Source: Paractinoplanes maris (lineage in GTDB: Bacteria > Actinomycetota > Actinomycetes > Mycobacteriales > Micromonosporaceae). Taken from it: a stretch of DNA of 64,000 nt. The translations under genes and the position numbers were made by a program. Shown piece after piece: positions 34,635 to 44,705 of the stretch (position 1 is the first letter of the stretch; the number at the start of each line of letters is the position of its first letter). The notes under the pieces were generated by a model that worked only from the letters and a program-made list of their open reading frames with translations, was not told the DNA's origin and searched no databases. Location of the stretch: assembly GCF_023544465.1 (NCBI RefSeq), contig NZ_JALPVL010000001.1, positions 806,001-870,000 of the forward strand. Direction: 5' to 3'.

Positions 34635-34705
34635 TCGCCTGCACCGAGTGGCAACCACCCGCCACCAACGGACGGCCTCGCCGACGAGGGCCAGGAGAGC
34701 ACGCC

Positions 34706-34911
34706 ATGAAATACAGCGTGACCGGATGGGGGCTCAGCGTGACGGGGCTCTCGCCCCATACCCGATGCGGGGCGTCCGTCCCCGTAACCGGGGACGCGTG
34801 TCGCGCGTTTGTCCGAGTGCGACCCCGGGCGGCTTCTTCGGCCTCCCGCTTCGTCGCGACCGCCGGCGATGCAGCCGGCGAGACATTCACGAGCGAGGGG
34901 AGGTGCCCGCG

Positions 34912-34915
<4 letters not shown>
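34706..34915 (+). CDS. Possible 69-residue ORF coupled to rsbN
   Basis: ATG at 34706 with AGGAG 8 nt upstream; MKYSVTGWGLSVTGLSPH through TSEGRCPR, ending at TGA 34913-34915, which overlaps the rsbN GTG as GTGA. Contains three to four Cys. Third-position GC is about 80%, below the roughly 95% of nearby genes and close to background, so coding is uncertain. It fills most of the 277-base gap between bldN and rsbN. Confidence 0.3.
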
Positions 34916-36147
<1,232 letters not shown>

Positions 36148-36162
36148 TCCACGGAGCATGGC

Positions 36163-36207
36163 GAGGGGCGGTGCCGGGATATACCCGGGGCCGCCCCTCA
36201 CTTTTGA
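36163..36207 (+). terminator. Terminator after rsbN
   Basis: Stem GAGGGGCGG (36163-36171) with CCGCCCCTC (36191-36199), an inner CCGGG/CCCGG stem in the loop, then ACTTTTG. Lies 15 bases past the rsbN stop. Confidence 0.8.
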
Positions 36208-36246
36208 CTATAAACGCCCGAGCCGTCACTCAAAAGCACCATTGCC

Positions 36247-37251
36247 TCAGAGGCCGAACGGGTCGGGCCGCTTCTCCAGCAACTCCAGCAACGTGGCCTG
36301 GATGGTCTCGCGCACCTGATCGGCGAGGTTGTAGACGACCATCGGGTCGTCGGCCAGATCGGTCAGGTGCTCGGTCGGGATCGGCGGGCAGAACTGGATC
36401 AGCCACTTGCTCGGCAGCGGCACCAGACCCAGCGGGCCCAGCCACGGGAAGGTCGGCGTGACCGGGAAATACGGCATGCCGAGCAGCCGGGCCAGCGGCT
36501 TGATGTCGGCCAGGATCGGATAGATCTCCTCGGCGCCGACGATCGCCACCGGGACGATCGGGGTGCCGGTGCGCAGTGCGGCCGAGACGAATCCGCCCCG
36601 GCCGAAACGCTGGAGCTTGTAACGGTCGGTGAACCGCTTGCCGATCCCCTTGAACCCCTCGGGGAAGACGCCGACCAGCTCGCCCGTACTCATCAGCCGT
36701 TCGGCATCCGGGTTGCAGGCCACGGTCGCGCCGGACTTGCGGGCCAGCTCGCTCACCACCGGCATGCGGAAGACCAGGTCGGCGCCGAGCAGGCGCAGAT
36801 GCCGTTCCTGCGGGTGCTGGTCGCGGATGGCCACGCCGAGCATCAGCGCATCGAGCGCGAGCGTGCCCGAGTGGTTGGCGACGACCAGGGCGCCGCCGTC
36901 CTTGGGCACGTTCTCGATGCCGTACACCTCGGTGCGGAACCAGTCGTGATAGAGCACCCGCAGCAGGGGCTGGAACACGGCGTCGTTGAGCTCGACGTCG
37001 AAGCCGAACTCGTCGACCTCGTAGCTGCCGGCGAGACGGCGGCGCAGGAACGCGAGCCCGCGGGCCACGCGCTGATCCCACACGTCGAGCGGATCAGGCT
37101 CGACCTCGGGGGCGGGATGGTGGCCGTTCCCGTTCATCGACGGCACCTCCGGAATCGGGCGTCGGCCGTTGACCCGCACCGGCTCGGCCGGGCGGGGCAG
37201 GGTGAAGTCGGCGTGCCCCGGCAGCATGCCCCGGAATTCGTCCTGACTCAA
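36247..37251 (-). CDS. Lysophospholipid acyltransferase (PlsC-like)
   Basis: A 334-residue membrane-associated acyltransferase. The catalytic NHSGTLALD (HX4D) is near residue 125, FPEGFKGIGK is the glycerophosphate-binding block, and VPVAIVGAEE follows. An N-terminal low-complexity segment (1-60) precedes the domain. Equivalent to Rv0502, which follows the epimerase in mycobacteria. The start is TTG at 37251, overlapping the epimerase stop as TTGA, with GGGAGG 9 nt upstream. Acceptor lipid unknown. Confidence 0.85.
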   Translation of the reverse strand: MSQDEFRGMLPGHADFTLPRPAEPVRVNGRRPIPEVPSMNGNGHHPAPEVEPDPLDVWDQRVARGLAFLRRRLAGSYEVDEFGFDVELNDAVFQPLLRVLYHDWFRTEVYGIENVPKDGGALVVANHSGTLALDALMLGVAIRDQHPQERHLRLLGADLVFRMPVVSELARKSGATVACNPDAERLMSTGELVGVFPEGFKGIGKRFTDRYKLQRFGRGGFVSAALRTGTPIVPVAIVGAEEIYPILADIKPLARLLGMPYFPVTPTFPWLGPLGLVPLPSKWLIQFCPPIPTEHLTDLADDPMVVYNLADQVRETIQATLLELLEKRPDPFGL

Positions 37252-38312
37252 CGCCGGTCACCTCCCGCCGTGGCTCCGGCCCGCACCCGGCGGATGCCGT
37301 CGAGGATGGCGCGCTCGGCCGCGGCGAGGCGATCGGCGGTGATCGACGAACCGTTGGCGTGGCCCTTGATGAAGTCGTCGAAGGCCTCGGCCGTGGTGCG
37401 CGGCGTGAAGCCGAACTCGCTCACCAGGCGGGTCGTGTCGACCACCCGGCCGTGCACGAAGAGGTCGATCTGGTCGAAGCCGATCTGGCCGACCCCGACG
37501 TTGCGGGCCACCCCGGCGAGGGTGGAGAGCGTGCCCTCGGGCAGCGGCACCGAGATGCGCCCGGCCCGGCGGATCGCCTGGGAAAGCGCGAGGATGCCGG
37601 CGCCGGCCACGTTGAAGGTGCCCGCGTGCTCCTCGATGACCGAGCGGTGCAGGATCTCGAGGGCGTCGTCGACGTGGACGAACTGCAGCCGGGCGTCCCG
37701 GCCGAGCACGGTCGGCACGACGGGCTGCGCGAAATAGCGGGTCAGCGTCGTGTCGGCGGTCGAGCTGATGAACGGCGCGAAGCGCAGCACAGTGGCCGCC
37801 ACCTCAGGGCGGCGGCGACGGAAGCCGCGCACGTAGCCCTCGATGTCGAGGATGTCGCGCGCGAACGAGCCTCGCGGCACGGCCCGCGGCTCGGTGTCCT
37901 CGGTGAAGACCCCGGGATCGCGGAAGGACGCGCCGTAGGCGGCCGTGGACGAGCGCACCACGAGCTTGCGCAGACGCGGCGCGGCCTGAGCGGCCGCGAG
38001 CAGCTGCATCGTGCCGATGACGTTCTGCTCTTTCATCGCCGCACGGCCGTGCTGAGCGTCGGGCGCACTGGTCACCGAGAGGTGCACGATGGCCTCCGCG
38101 CCCAGGTCGGGCAGGGCGACAGAAGCCGCGCGGGCGTCGGCCCGGATCAGCTCGACGTCGGCCAGCAGCTCACGCAGAGCTGTGGGCGGTTCGTGCGGAT
38201 CCAGGCCGACGACGCGGTCGATCCGGGAATCTGCGGCGAGACGAGCGGCCACCCGGGCGCCGAGATATCGGCTGACTCCGGTGACCACGACGACGCGGGG
38301 CGGAGAGGTCAC
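37248..38312 (-). CDS. NAD-dependent epimerase/dehydratase (SDR, GalE-like)
   Basis: A 354-residue extended SDR. The nucleotide loop is VVVTGVSRYLGARVAARL, with the acidic end of beta-2 in VVGLDPHEP. The catalytic Tyr area is unusual: SSTAAYGASFRDP is present but a clear YxxxK is not obvious, so activity may differ from UDP-sugar epimerases. Corresponds to Rv0501 (annotated galE2) by neighbourhood: HTH protein, bS22, epimerase, acyltransferase. The GTG at 38312 has AAGG about 10 nt upstream; the long upstream frame overlaps bS22 and is rejected. Confidence 0.83.
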   Translation of the reverse strand: MTSPPRVVVVTGVSRYLGARVAARLAADSRIDRVVGLDPHEPPTALRELLADVELIRADARAASVALPDLGAEAIVHLSVTSAPDAQHGRAAMKEQNVIGTMQLLAAAQAAPRLRKLVVRSSTAAYGASFRDPGVFTEDTEPRAVPRGSFARDILDIEGYVRGFRRRRPEVAATVLRFAPFISSTADTTLTRYFAQPVVPTVLGRDARLQFVHVDDALEILHRSVIEEHAGTFNVAGAGILALSQAIRRAGRISVPLPEGTLSTLAGVARNVGVGQIGFDQIDLFVHGRVVDTTRLVSEFGFTPRTTAEAFDDFIKGHANGSSITADRLAAAERAILDGIRRVRAGATAGGDRR

Positions 38313-38365
38313 GTCGGGCGCACCTTCCGATGCGTGCGGATGCGGTGCGTGGGCAAGAACCTGCC

Positions 38366-38388
38366 CGGTCGGGTCAGAGACCCGACCG
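38366..38388 (-). terminator. Terminator after the bS22 gene
   Basis: A perfect 10-bp stem CGGTCGGGTC / GACCCGACCG with loop AGA lies 4 bases past the stop of the bS22 gene. No T-tract; likely partial, as the epimerase follows. Confidence 0.65.
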
Positions 38389-38392
38389 CAGG

Positions 38393-38494
38393 CTACTTGC
38401 CCAATTTGCGACGCTGGACGCGGGTCTTGCGCAGCAGCTTGCGGTGCTTCTTCTTCGCCATACGCTTGCGGCGCTTCTTGACCACGGAGCCCAT
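38393..38494 (-). CDS. 30S ribosomal protein bS22
   Basis: A 33-residue, extremely basic protein: starts [19 protein letters not shown] and ends VQRRKLGK. It is the actinobacterial small-subunit protein bS22 (AURKAIP1/COX24-like; Rv0500B type), which binds near the decoding region in mycobacterial ribosome structures. The ATG at 38494 has GAGAGG 9 nt upstream. Its context between the Rv0500A-like HTH gene and the epimerase is conserved with mycobacteria. Easily missed because of its size. Confidence 0.93.
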   Translation of the reverse strand: MGSVVKKRRKRMAKKKHRKLLRKTRVQRRKLGK

Positions 38495-38656
38495 ACGAAA
38501 TGCCTCTCGAAACCTGGTGGCTCGGAGCGGGCGTGCCGTGCGGCGCAACCCGTTTCCGATCTGAGTCGACGGCCCCGGCGCTCATCGCGGCCGGGAGCCA
38601 ACCGCACCAGCGTACCGGCCCGGCCGAGGCCGGGCCAAAACGGCCCCAGGCCTGTG

Positions 38657-38869
38657 TTACGCCGTCTGGGAGAACGCGCCGCGCAAATACTCGTGAACAG
38701 CGTGCTCGGGCACCCGGAACGACCGCCCGACGCGGACGGCCGTGAGGTCACCCCCGTGCACCAGCCGGTAGACCGTCATCTTGGAGACCCTCATCAGGGC
38801 GGCCACCTCGGCCACGGTCAGGAACCGCACCTCCGAGAGCCGTTCCTCGGTCTGGGCTGGACCCGTCAT
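38657..38869 (-). CDS. Helix-turn-helix (excisionase/MerR-like) DNA-binding protein
   Basis: A 70-residue single-domain winged helix: RFLTVAEVAALMRVSKMTVY is the recognition part and VGRSFRVPEHAVHEYL the wing and last helix. Nearly identical in pattern to Rv0500A; in Streptomyces the corresponding small gene near bldN has been described as a BldD target. The ATG at 38869 begins the conserved domain; the 92-residue upstream frame is not credible. DNA target unknown. Confidence 0.88.
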   Translation of the reverse strand: MTGPAQTEERLSEVRFLTVAEVAALMRVSKMTVYRLVHGGDLTAVRVGRSFRVPEHAVHEYLRGAFSQTA

Positions 38870-39063
38870 GTCGTCGCACCTTTCGGGGCACATGCCACGG
38901 CGGCCGAGGGGGCCGGCGACGCGGCGGAGAACGTGCGTGTCATCAGAACGGTATCGATACGTCTGTGACCAACGCGATACGTTCCGTGAAAATGACCCGA
39001 AAAAGTCAAGGCCGACACGCCGGTTCTGGTGCGTTTTAGACCTAATTGTTGCTCTTGAGGCGA

Positions 39064-39981
39064 CTACCGGCCCAGGAGAGAGCGGCCGAGGACGGTCACG
39101 GTGCGCGGACGCTCGGCCAGGCGGCGCATCAGATAGCCGTACCACTGCTCGCCGTACGGCAGATACACCCGCACCACGTTGCCGCCGGCGGCCAGGCGAG
39201 CCTGCTCCGCCACCCGCAGGCCGTGGAGCATCTGGAACTCGTACTCGTCGGCTGTGCGGTCGAACCAGCGGGCCCGGTCCTCGGCGATGGCGATCAGCCG
39301 GGGGTCGTGGGTGGCGACCATCGGATAACCGTCGCCCGACATCAGGATGGTGAGGCAGCGCACGAACGACTTGTCGATGTCGAGGGCCGACTGGAAGGCG
39401 ACCGACTCCGGTTCGGCATACGCGCCCTTGCAGAGCCGCACCCGCGACCCGGCCGTGGCCAGTTCGCGGCAGTCACCCTCGGTGCGGCGCAGGTAGGCCT
39501 GCAGCACCGCACCGGTGCCCGGGTGGTCCTTGCGCAGCTCGGTGAGGATCTCAAGGGTGGAGTCGGTCAGCGTGTGATCCTCGGCGTCCAGCGTCACCGT
39601 CGTGCCGGCCTCGGCCGCGGCCGCACAGACGGCCAGGGCGTGCTCGTAGGCGAGCCGCTCGTCGAGCCGCTGACCCAGGGCCGAGAGCTTGACGCTGACC
39701 TCGGCCACCGGCGCCAGACCGGCACTCTTGAGCCGGCCGAGCAGGTTGCGGTATTCGTCGCGGACCGCCACCGCCTGCTCCACGCTGCGGGTCTCGGCCG
39801 ACAGGTGCTCGAAAGTGAGCGCGAGACCGTCGTCGGCCAGAGCCCGGCCGGTGTGCAGCGCCGCGTCGGCGTCGGCCCCCGCGACGAGCCCGCGAGCGAC
39901 GTTTCCGCTGAGGGGCGCGGAGGTGGCGAGCCGCCCGAGACGGTCCGAACCGGCGGCGGTAAGGAGCAGGTGACGGAGCAT
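39064..39981 (-). CDS. Proline dehydrogenase (PutA/PRODH domain)
   Basis: A monofunctional FAD enzyme oxidising proline to pyrroline-5-carboxylate. 305 residues with a TIM-barrel pattern: VSVKLSALGQ, TLDAEDHTL, RLCKGAYAEPE, MVATHDPRLI, EFQMLHGLR, and the signature YLMRRLAERP near the C-terminus. No pyrroline-5-carboxylate dehydrogenase is adjacent. ATG start; a GGAGC-like site is close. Electrons go to the quinone pool in known family members. Confidence 0.93.
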   Translation of the reverse strand: MLRHLLLTAAGSDRLGRLATSAPLSGNVARGLVAGADADAALHTGRALADDGLALTFEHLSAETRSVEQAVAVRDEYRNLLGRLKSAGLAPVAEVSVKLSALGQRLDERLAYEHALAVCAAAAEAGTTVTLDAEDHTLTDSTLEILTELRKDHPGTGAVLQAYLRRTEGDCRELATAGSRVRLCKGAYAEPESVAFQSALDIDKSFVRCLTILMSGDGYPMVATHDPRLIAIAEDRARWFDRTADEYEFQMLHGLRVAEQARLAAGGNVVRVYLPYGEQWYGYLMRRLAERPRTVTVLGRSLLGR

Positions 39982-40086
39982 GACCCGAGCGTATCGTCCG
40001 GAACACCCGGTATCGCGCGAGTGCCACGGGCGCAGTCAGCCACAACGCTTATGTTCCCGGGGCTCGGGGGCGGCTACCTTTGTCGG

Positions 40087-40647
40087 GTGAACTTCGATGC
40101 GTACGCCCGTACCGCGGTCGACCTCGTCAACGCGGAGCTGGCCGATCTCGCCGGGCTGCGGGCCCTGTTCGGCGACGAGCAGGCCTGGATGCGCGACGAG
40201 GTCGTCGACAAGGACGTGGCGGTGTTCCGCCGCGCCCAGCGGCGCCTGCGCGACGTCTTCGAGTACGGGACGTCCGGCCGCGACGGTGACGCGGTCAAGG
40301 AACTCAACGCCCTGCTCGAGGTGTTCCCGGTGCAGCCGCGAATCTCGGGGCACGACGCGGCCGACTGGCACATGCACGTGACCAGCCGCGGCTCGTCGGT
40401 CAGCTCGGAATATCTGGCCGGCGCGGCCTGGGGCCTCTCGGTGTGGCTCTGCGAGTTCGGCAGCGCCCGCTTCGGCATCTGCGCCGACGAGCGGTGCGGC
40501 AACGTCTACCTCGACACGTCGTCCAACAACTGCCGGCGATTCTGCTCGGAGCGGTGCGCCACCCGCTCACACGTCGCCGCCCACCGCGCGCGCAAGCGCG
40601 CTGAGCTTGCCGGCTCCGCTTCGCTCCGCGGGGCAATCGCCGTTTAG
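40087..40647 (+). CDS. CGNR zinc-finger protein (ABATE domain)
   Basis: A 186-residue probable transcription factor with an N-terminal alpha-helical ABATE-like region (about 1-125) and a C-terminal CGNR zinc finger: ICADERCGNVYLD, then RRFCSERCATRSHVAAHRARK. Effector unknown. The GTG at 40087 is chosen to match the family; the ribosome site is weak. It is divergent from the proline dehydrogenase gene with 105 bases between, so it might control it, but no operator is seen. Confidence 0.85.
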   Translation: MNFDAYARTAVDLVNAELADLAGLRALFGDEQAWMRDEVVDKDVAVFRRAQRRLRDVFEYGTSGRDGDAVKELNALLEVFPVQPRISGHDAADWHMHVTSRGSSVSSEYLAGAAWGLSVWLCEFGSARFGICADERCGNVYLDTSSNNCRRFCSERCATRSHVAAHRARKRAELAGSASLRGAIAV

Positions 40648-40701
40648 GTCATTGAGATGGCAGTCGACTTCCCCACACGTGATGGGGCGGGGCCACTGAG
40701 C

Positions 40702-41523
40702 TCACGCGCGGGTGATTGCGGGGGTGGCCGACTCGGCCGGGGCCAGGTGCTTGCGGGCGAACTCCAGGGACTCGCGCAGGTCGGCCTCGCGGACGGCCCG
40801 GCTCGCGGCCTTGCGGGTCGAGACCTCGAGCGCGACCGAGCCGGTGAAACCGCGAGCCGACAACGACCGCAGCAGCTCGGCGCACGGCTGATTGCCCCGG
40901 CCGGGCACCAGGTGCTCGTCGCGGCCCTCGCCGGTGCCGTCGCCCAGGTGCACGTGCTTGAGGCCGGCCCCCATCTTGTCGGCCATGCCGAGCGCGTTGA
41001 TGCGCGACGCCGCGCAGTGCGACAGATCCAGCGTGTAGGCGTCGAAGCCGGTCTCGGTCGGATCCCAGCCCGGGGTGTAGGGCACGAACCAGCGGCCGGC
41101 CATCTTGACCGGGAACATGTTCTCGATCGCGAAGGACAGGTCGGGGTGCCGCTCCTGGACCTTGGCCAGGCCGGCGGCGAAATTCTTGGCGTAGTCACGC
41201 TGCCAGCTGAACGGCGGGTGCACCACGACGGTGGGAGCGCCGAGCGTCTCGGCCAGCTGGGCAGCCCGGTTGAGCCGCTCCCACGGGTCGGGGCTCCAGA
41301 CCCGCTGGGTGACCAGCAGGCAGGGCGCGTGCACCGAGAGCACCGGCAGGTTGTAATGGTCGGACAGACCCTTCAGCGCACCGGCGTCCTGGCTGACGCG
41401 GTCGGTCCACACCATGACCTCGAGGCCGTCGTAACCGGTCGTGGCAGCCAGTTCGAACGCAGCGGCCGTCGGCTCGGGGAAGACCGACGAGCTGGACAAG
41501 AGCACGGGGACGCGGGAACTCAC
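40702..41523 (-). CDS. Sugar phosphate isomerase/epimerase-like TIM barrel
   Basis: A 273-residue AP-endonuclease-2/xylose-isomerase-like barrel: [34 protein letters not shown] (metal Glu), DLSHCAAS (metal Asp/His), [20 protein letters not shown] (metal His). Matches Rv0498 by family and neighbourhood. Substrate is not known. The GTG at 41523 gives the family start; no ribosome site is seen, so it may be leaderless. Confidence 0.85.
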   Translation of the reverse strand: MSSRVPVLLSSSSVFPEPTAAAFELAATTGYDGLEVMVWTDRVSQDAGALKGLSDHYNLPVLSVHAPCLLVTQRVWSPDPWERLNRAAQLAETLGAPTVVVHPPFSWQRDYAKNFAAGLAKVQERHPDLSFAIENMFPVKMAGRWFVPYTPGWDPTETGFDAYTLDLSHCAASRINALGMADKMGAGLKHVHLGDGTGEGRDEHLVPGRGNQPCAELLRSLSARGFTGSVALEVSTRKAASRAVREADLRESLEFARKHLAPAESATPAITRA

Positions 41524-41635
41524 GAGGTCAAGGGTAGACCCGTTTGTCGCGTACGCCTTCTCCTCGACCGGGTATATGCCTGCATACCGGGCGTCGGCTC
41601 GGGCTTTGCCGTACCGCGCGCGTACGCTGTCGCAG

Positions 41636-42508
41636 GTGAGCCGCCGTGACCAGATCCGCATCACCCTGGCCCCCGCGGCAGCCGCCCGCGCCGCCGAGGT
41701 CGACCTGGACTTTCCTCGTGAGTGGATCGAGTTCCTCGACCCCGACGACGAGAAGCACCTGGTGCGGGCCGACCTGACCTGGTTGCTGTCCCGGTGGACC
41801 TGCGTCTTCGGCTCCGCCTGCCACGGCATCGTCGCCGGTCGGGCGCAGGACGGCTGCTGCTCGCACGGGGCGTTCTTCACCGACGCCGACGACGAGAACC
41901 GGGTGAAGGGCGCCGCCGCGAAGCTGACCCCGGAGACGTGGCAGCACTACCGCAAGGGCTTCAAGAACTACACCGAGCTCGACACGATCGACGGCGCGAA
42001 ACCCGCCCGCCGGACGGCGATCCAGTCCGAGGACGGCCCGTGTGTCTTCCTCAACGACGCGAGCTTCGCCGGTGGTGGTGGGTGCGCTCTGCACGCCCAG
42101 GCGCTGCGGGACGGCGTCCACCCGCTGGAATACAAGCCCGACGTCTGCTGGCAGCTGCCCGTGCGCCGCGAGCAGGACTGGATCAAGCGGCCGGACGGGA
42201 CGAAACTGCTGCAGTCGACGCTGACCGAGTTCGACCGGCGGGGCTGGGGACCGGGTGGGCACGACCTCGACTGGTGGTGCACGTCGTCTCCGGAGGCCCA
42301 CGTCGGCAGCGATCCGATGTACATCTCGTACGCCCCGGAGCTGACCGCGCTGATCGGCAAGGGTGCCTACGGCCGGCTGGCCGAGCTCTGCGACGCCCGG
42401 GTCAAGTCGGGCCTGATCGCGGTGCACCCGGCGACCGTCGCGGCCGCCGCCGCCGCGATCCCCCAGAAGCGCGGCGGACGTGAGCCCGCCGCGCCGCCTG
42501 GTTCCTAG
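41636..42508 (+). CDS. Conserved Cys-rich protein (Rv0495c-like), unknown function
   Basis: A 290-residue protein conserved next to regX3 in actinobacteria. It contains nine to ten Cys with paired motifs [41 protein letters not shown] and DWWCTSS. They resemble metal- or Fe-S-binding clusters of UPF0153/DUF3109-type proteins, but the assignment is tentative. No signal peptide or membrane helix. GTG start at 41636. Convergent with regX3, overlapping by 4 bases. Confidence 0.8.
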   Translation: MSRRDQIRITLAPAAAARAAEVDLDFPREWIEFLDPDDEKHLVRADLTWLLSRWTCVFGSACHGIVAGRAQDGCCSHGAFFTDADDENRVKGAAAKLTPETWQHYRKGFKNYTELDTIDGAKPARRTAIQSEDGPCVFLNDASFAGGGGCALHAQALRDGVHPLEYKPDVCWQLPVRREQDWIKRPDGTKLLQSTLTEFDRRGWGPGGHDLDWWCTSSPEAHVGSDPMYISYAPELTALIGKGAYGRLAELCDARVKSGLIAVHPATVAAAAAAIPQKRGGREPAAPPGS

Positions 42509-43188
42509 GGCTCGAATTTGTAGCCGAGGCCGCGGACCGTGACGATGTAGCGCGGCGTCGACGGCTCCGGCTCCACCTTGGAACGCAGCCGCTTGACGTG
42601 CACGTCCAGGGTCTTGGTGTCACCGACGTAGTCGGCCCCCCAGACCCGGTCGATCAGCTGGCCACGGGTCAGCACCCGGCCGGCGTTGCGCAGCAGCAAC
42701 TCGAGCAGCTCGAACTCCTTGAGCGGGAGCTGCACGCCGGCACCGTCGACCGTGACCACGTGACGCTCGACGTCCATCCGCACCGGACCGGCGGCCAGCG
42801 TCGGCGTCGTGACCTCGGCGGCCTCGGCACCCTGGCGGCGGAGCACGGCGCGGATGCGAGCCACCAGCTCGCGCGGGGAGTACGGCTTGGTCACATAGTC
42901 GTCGGCGCCGATCTCGAGACCGACCACCTTGTCGATCTCGCTGTCCCGGGCGGTCACCATGATGATCGGCACGGCCGAGCGCTGCCGCAGCTGGCGGCAG
43001 ACCTCGGTGCCGGACATCTCGGGAAGCATGAGGTCGAGCAGCACGATGTCGGCACCGGTCCGGTCGAACTGCGTCAGCGCCGAGGTCCCGGTCGGGGCGA
43101 CCGACACCTCGAAGCCCTCCTTGCGCAGCATGTACGACAGGGCGTCGGAGAACGACTCCTCATCTTCGACCACGAGCACGCGGGCCAA
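42505..43188 (-). CDS. regX3: Response regulator RegX3
   Basis: OmpR/PhoB-family regulator of phosphate starvation, 227 residues. Receiver (about 1-115): acidic VEDEES, phosphorylation Asp in VLLDLMLPE, switch Thr in MVTARDS, Lys in VTKPYSP. C-terminal winged helix (about 130-227) ends [14 protein letters not shown]. The start is best placed at TTG 43188, with GGAAGG 7 nt upstream, giving the family N-terminus (M)[12 protein letters not shown] at 43203 has no usable site. It is 60 bases after senX3. Expected to act on PHO boxes such as the one before phoU. Confidence 0.93.
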   Translation of the reverse strand: MARVLVVEDEESFSDALSYMLRKEGFEVSVAPTGTSALTQFDRTGADIVLLDLMLPEMSGTEVCRQLRQRSAVPIIMVTARDSEIDKVVGLEIGADDYVTKPYSPRELVARIRAVLRRQGAEAAEVTTPTLAAGPVRMDVERHVVTVDGAGVQLPLKEFELLELLLRNAGRVLTRGQLIDRVWGADYVGDTKTLDVHVKRLRSKVEPEPSTPRYIVTVRGLGYKFEP

Positions 43189-43248
43189 TGTGGTTCCTTC
43201 CATCTTCCGGCTGCCGGGACTCAACGTCCGGCCGCACCGGACTCGATC

Positions 43249-44505
43249 TCAATTGCCGTCGGTAACGGCAAGGGGGCTTCGGGGGGGACGGGCCGGTAGG
43301 CGCAGGGTGAACGTCGAACCGTCACCCAGGGTGCTGGTCACATCGACCCGGCCGCCGTGGTTGGTCGCGATGTGCTTGACGATCGCCAGGCCCAGGCCGG
43401 TGCCGCCGGTCGACCGCGAGCGGGCCTGGTCGGCCCGGTAGAACCGTTCGAAGATGCGGTCGACGTCGTGCGGGGCGATGCCGATGCCCTGGTCGGCCAC
43501 GTCGATCTCGACCCAGTCGTCGCCCTGGCGCAGCGTGATCTCGACCTTGGTGTCCTCGCCCGAGTAGGCGATCGCGTTCTCCACCAGGTTGGTCACCGCG
43601 GTGGCGACCTGACTGTCGCTGCCATAGACCATGGCACCCTTGGGCCCGCTGTAGACCACCTCGATGCCCTTGGCCGAGGCCGTGGTGCGGGTGCGGTCGA
43701 CGACCTCGGCGATGACCCAGTCGGCGGCGACCGGCTCGGGAGTCGGCAGCGGCTCGGCGCCCTGCAGGCGGGTCAGCTCGAGCAACTCGCTCACCAGGCG
43801 GCCCATCCGGGCCGACTCGTGGTGGATCCGCTCGGCGAACCGGCGGGCGGCCAGCAGGTCCTCCGACTGCTCCTCAGCGGGGCCGGCCACCTGCAGCTCG
43901 GTCGCGTCGAGCAGGGCCTCGGCGAGCAGTTGCAGCGCGCCGATCGGCGTCTTGAGCTCGTGGCTCACGTTGGCCACGAAGTCGCGCCGCACCCGGGCCA
44001 GCCGGTGCGACTCGGTGACGTCGGCCGCCTCGATCGCGACGTGAGTGGAGTTGAGGGCGACCGCGCGCAGGTGCAGCCCGAGCGGGGCCGCGGCGGCGCC
44101 GGCCCGGCCGCGGGGCAGGTCGAGCTCCACCTCGCGGCGGACACCGGTGCGGCGCACCTGGCCGGCCAGCGTCCGCAGGATGGGGTGGGCGGCGATTGTG
44201 CCCGGCGCCCCACCGGAGCGCAACAGGCCCATCGCCCGGGCGGCCGGGTTGACCAGCACCGGGTGGTCCTCGGCGTCGAGGACCACCACGCCGACACGCA
44301 GCGAGTCGAGGCTCTTGCGACCCAGCCCCTTCATGCCGTGCTTGCCGGTGCGCTGCTCGTCCGTGTCGATGGCGCGTCCCCCCTTGAGCGATCCGTCCCC
44401 GGCCGGCGGCGCCGGCGACCTGCGTCCCCGGACGGCCAGCGCCCCGACGAGCGCGCCGACGACGAGCGCGACAACGATCAGGGGGATGCCGTACACCAGG
44501 TCCAC
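43249..44505 (-). CDS. senX3: Sensor histidine kinase SenX3
   Basis: Phosphate-sensing kinase partner of RegX3, 418 residues. One strong membrane helix at the N-terminus (about 3-25, YGIPLIVVALVVGALVGAL; mycobacterial SenX3 has two), then a PAS-like domain (about 70-165), a dimerisation domain with the phospho-His in VANVSHELKTPIG, and an ATPase with NLVENAIAYS, DQGIGIAP and GGTGLGLAIVKH. GTG start. Divergent from phoU over a 200-base shared promoter region, as in mycobacteria. Confidence 0.93.
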   Translation of the reverse strand: MDLVYGIPLIVVALVVGALVGALAVRGRRSPAPPAGDGSLKGGRAIDTDEQRTGKHGMKGLGRKSLDSLRVGVVVLDAEDHPVLVNPAARAMGLLRSGGAPGTIAAHPILRTLAGQVRRTGVRREVELDLPRGRAGAAAAPLGLHLRAVALNSTHVAIEAADVTESHRLARVRRDFVANVSHELKTPIGALQLLAEALLDATELQVAGPAEEQSEDLLAARRFAERIHHESARMGRLVSELLELTRLQGAEPLPTPEPVAADWVIAEVVDRTRTTASAKGIEVVYSGPKGAMVYGSDSQVATAVTNLVENAIAYSGEDTKVEITLRQGDDWVEIDVADQGIGIAPHDVDRIFERFYRADQARSRSTGGTGLGLAIVKHIATNHGGRVDVTSTLGDGSTFTLRLPARPPRSPLAVTDGN

Positions 44506-44599
44506 GCAGCGATCGTAGGGTCATTGTTTACCTGGCTACTACCATCAGACGGACAAAACGGGCGGGCGTCGAAGAATGTTCACCACTGCGCCCGGCGTC

Positions 44600-44640
44600 G
44601 TTCATTACCGTTCACGCGACCGCCGCCAGGCCCGCATAGT
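44600..44640 (+). promoter_or_regulatory. PHO box overlapping the phoU promoter
   Basis: Direct repeat GTTCATTACC (44600-44609) and GTTCACGCGA (44610-44619), with another GTTCACC at 44578. TTCACG (44611-44616) can act as a -35, 18 bases before CATAGT (44635-44640). The repeat resembles PhoP/RegX3 boxes (GTTCACC-type direct repeats). Predicts phosphate-starvation control of phoU and possibly senX3. Confidence 0.6.
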
Positions 44641-44705
44641 TTGTAGACCGACCACGGTCGTGCCCTGCCCTGGGAACGGCCCCACCGAACCCCGGGACGA
44701 AAAAC

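Noticed and set aside
40664..40690. Terminator between the CGNR and TIM-barrel genes
   Set aside because: Only a 5-bp CCCCA/TGGGG pairing around CACGTGA is visible; too weak to call.
44506..44540. Leaderless promoter for senX3 (TACGAT just before the GTG)
   Set aside because: A -10-like TACGAT is present but no convincing -35 lies at the proper distance.
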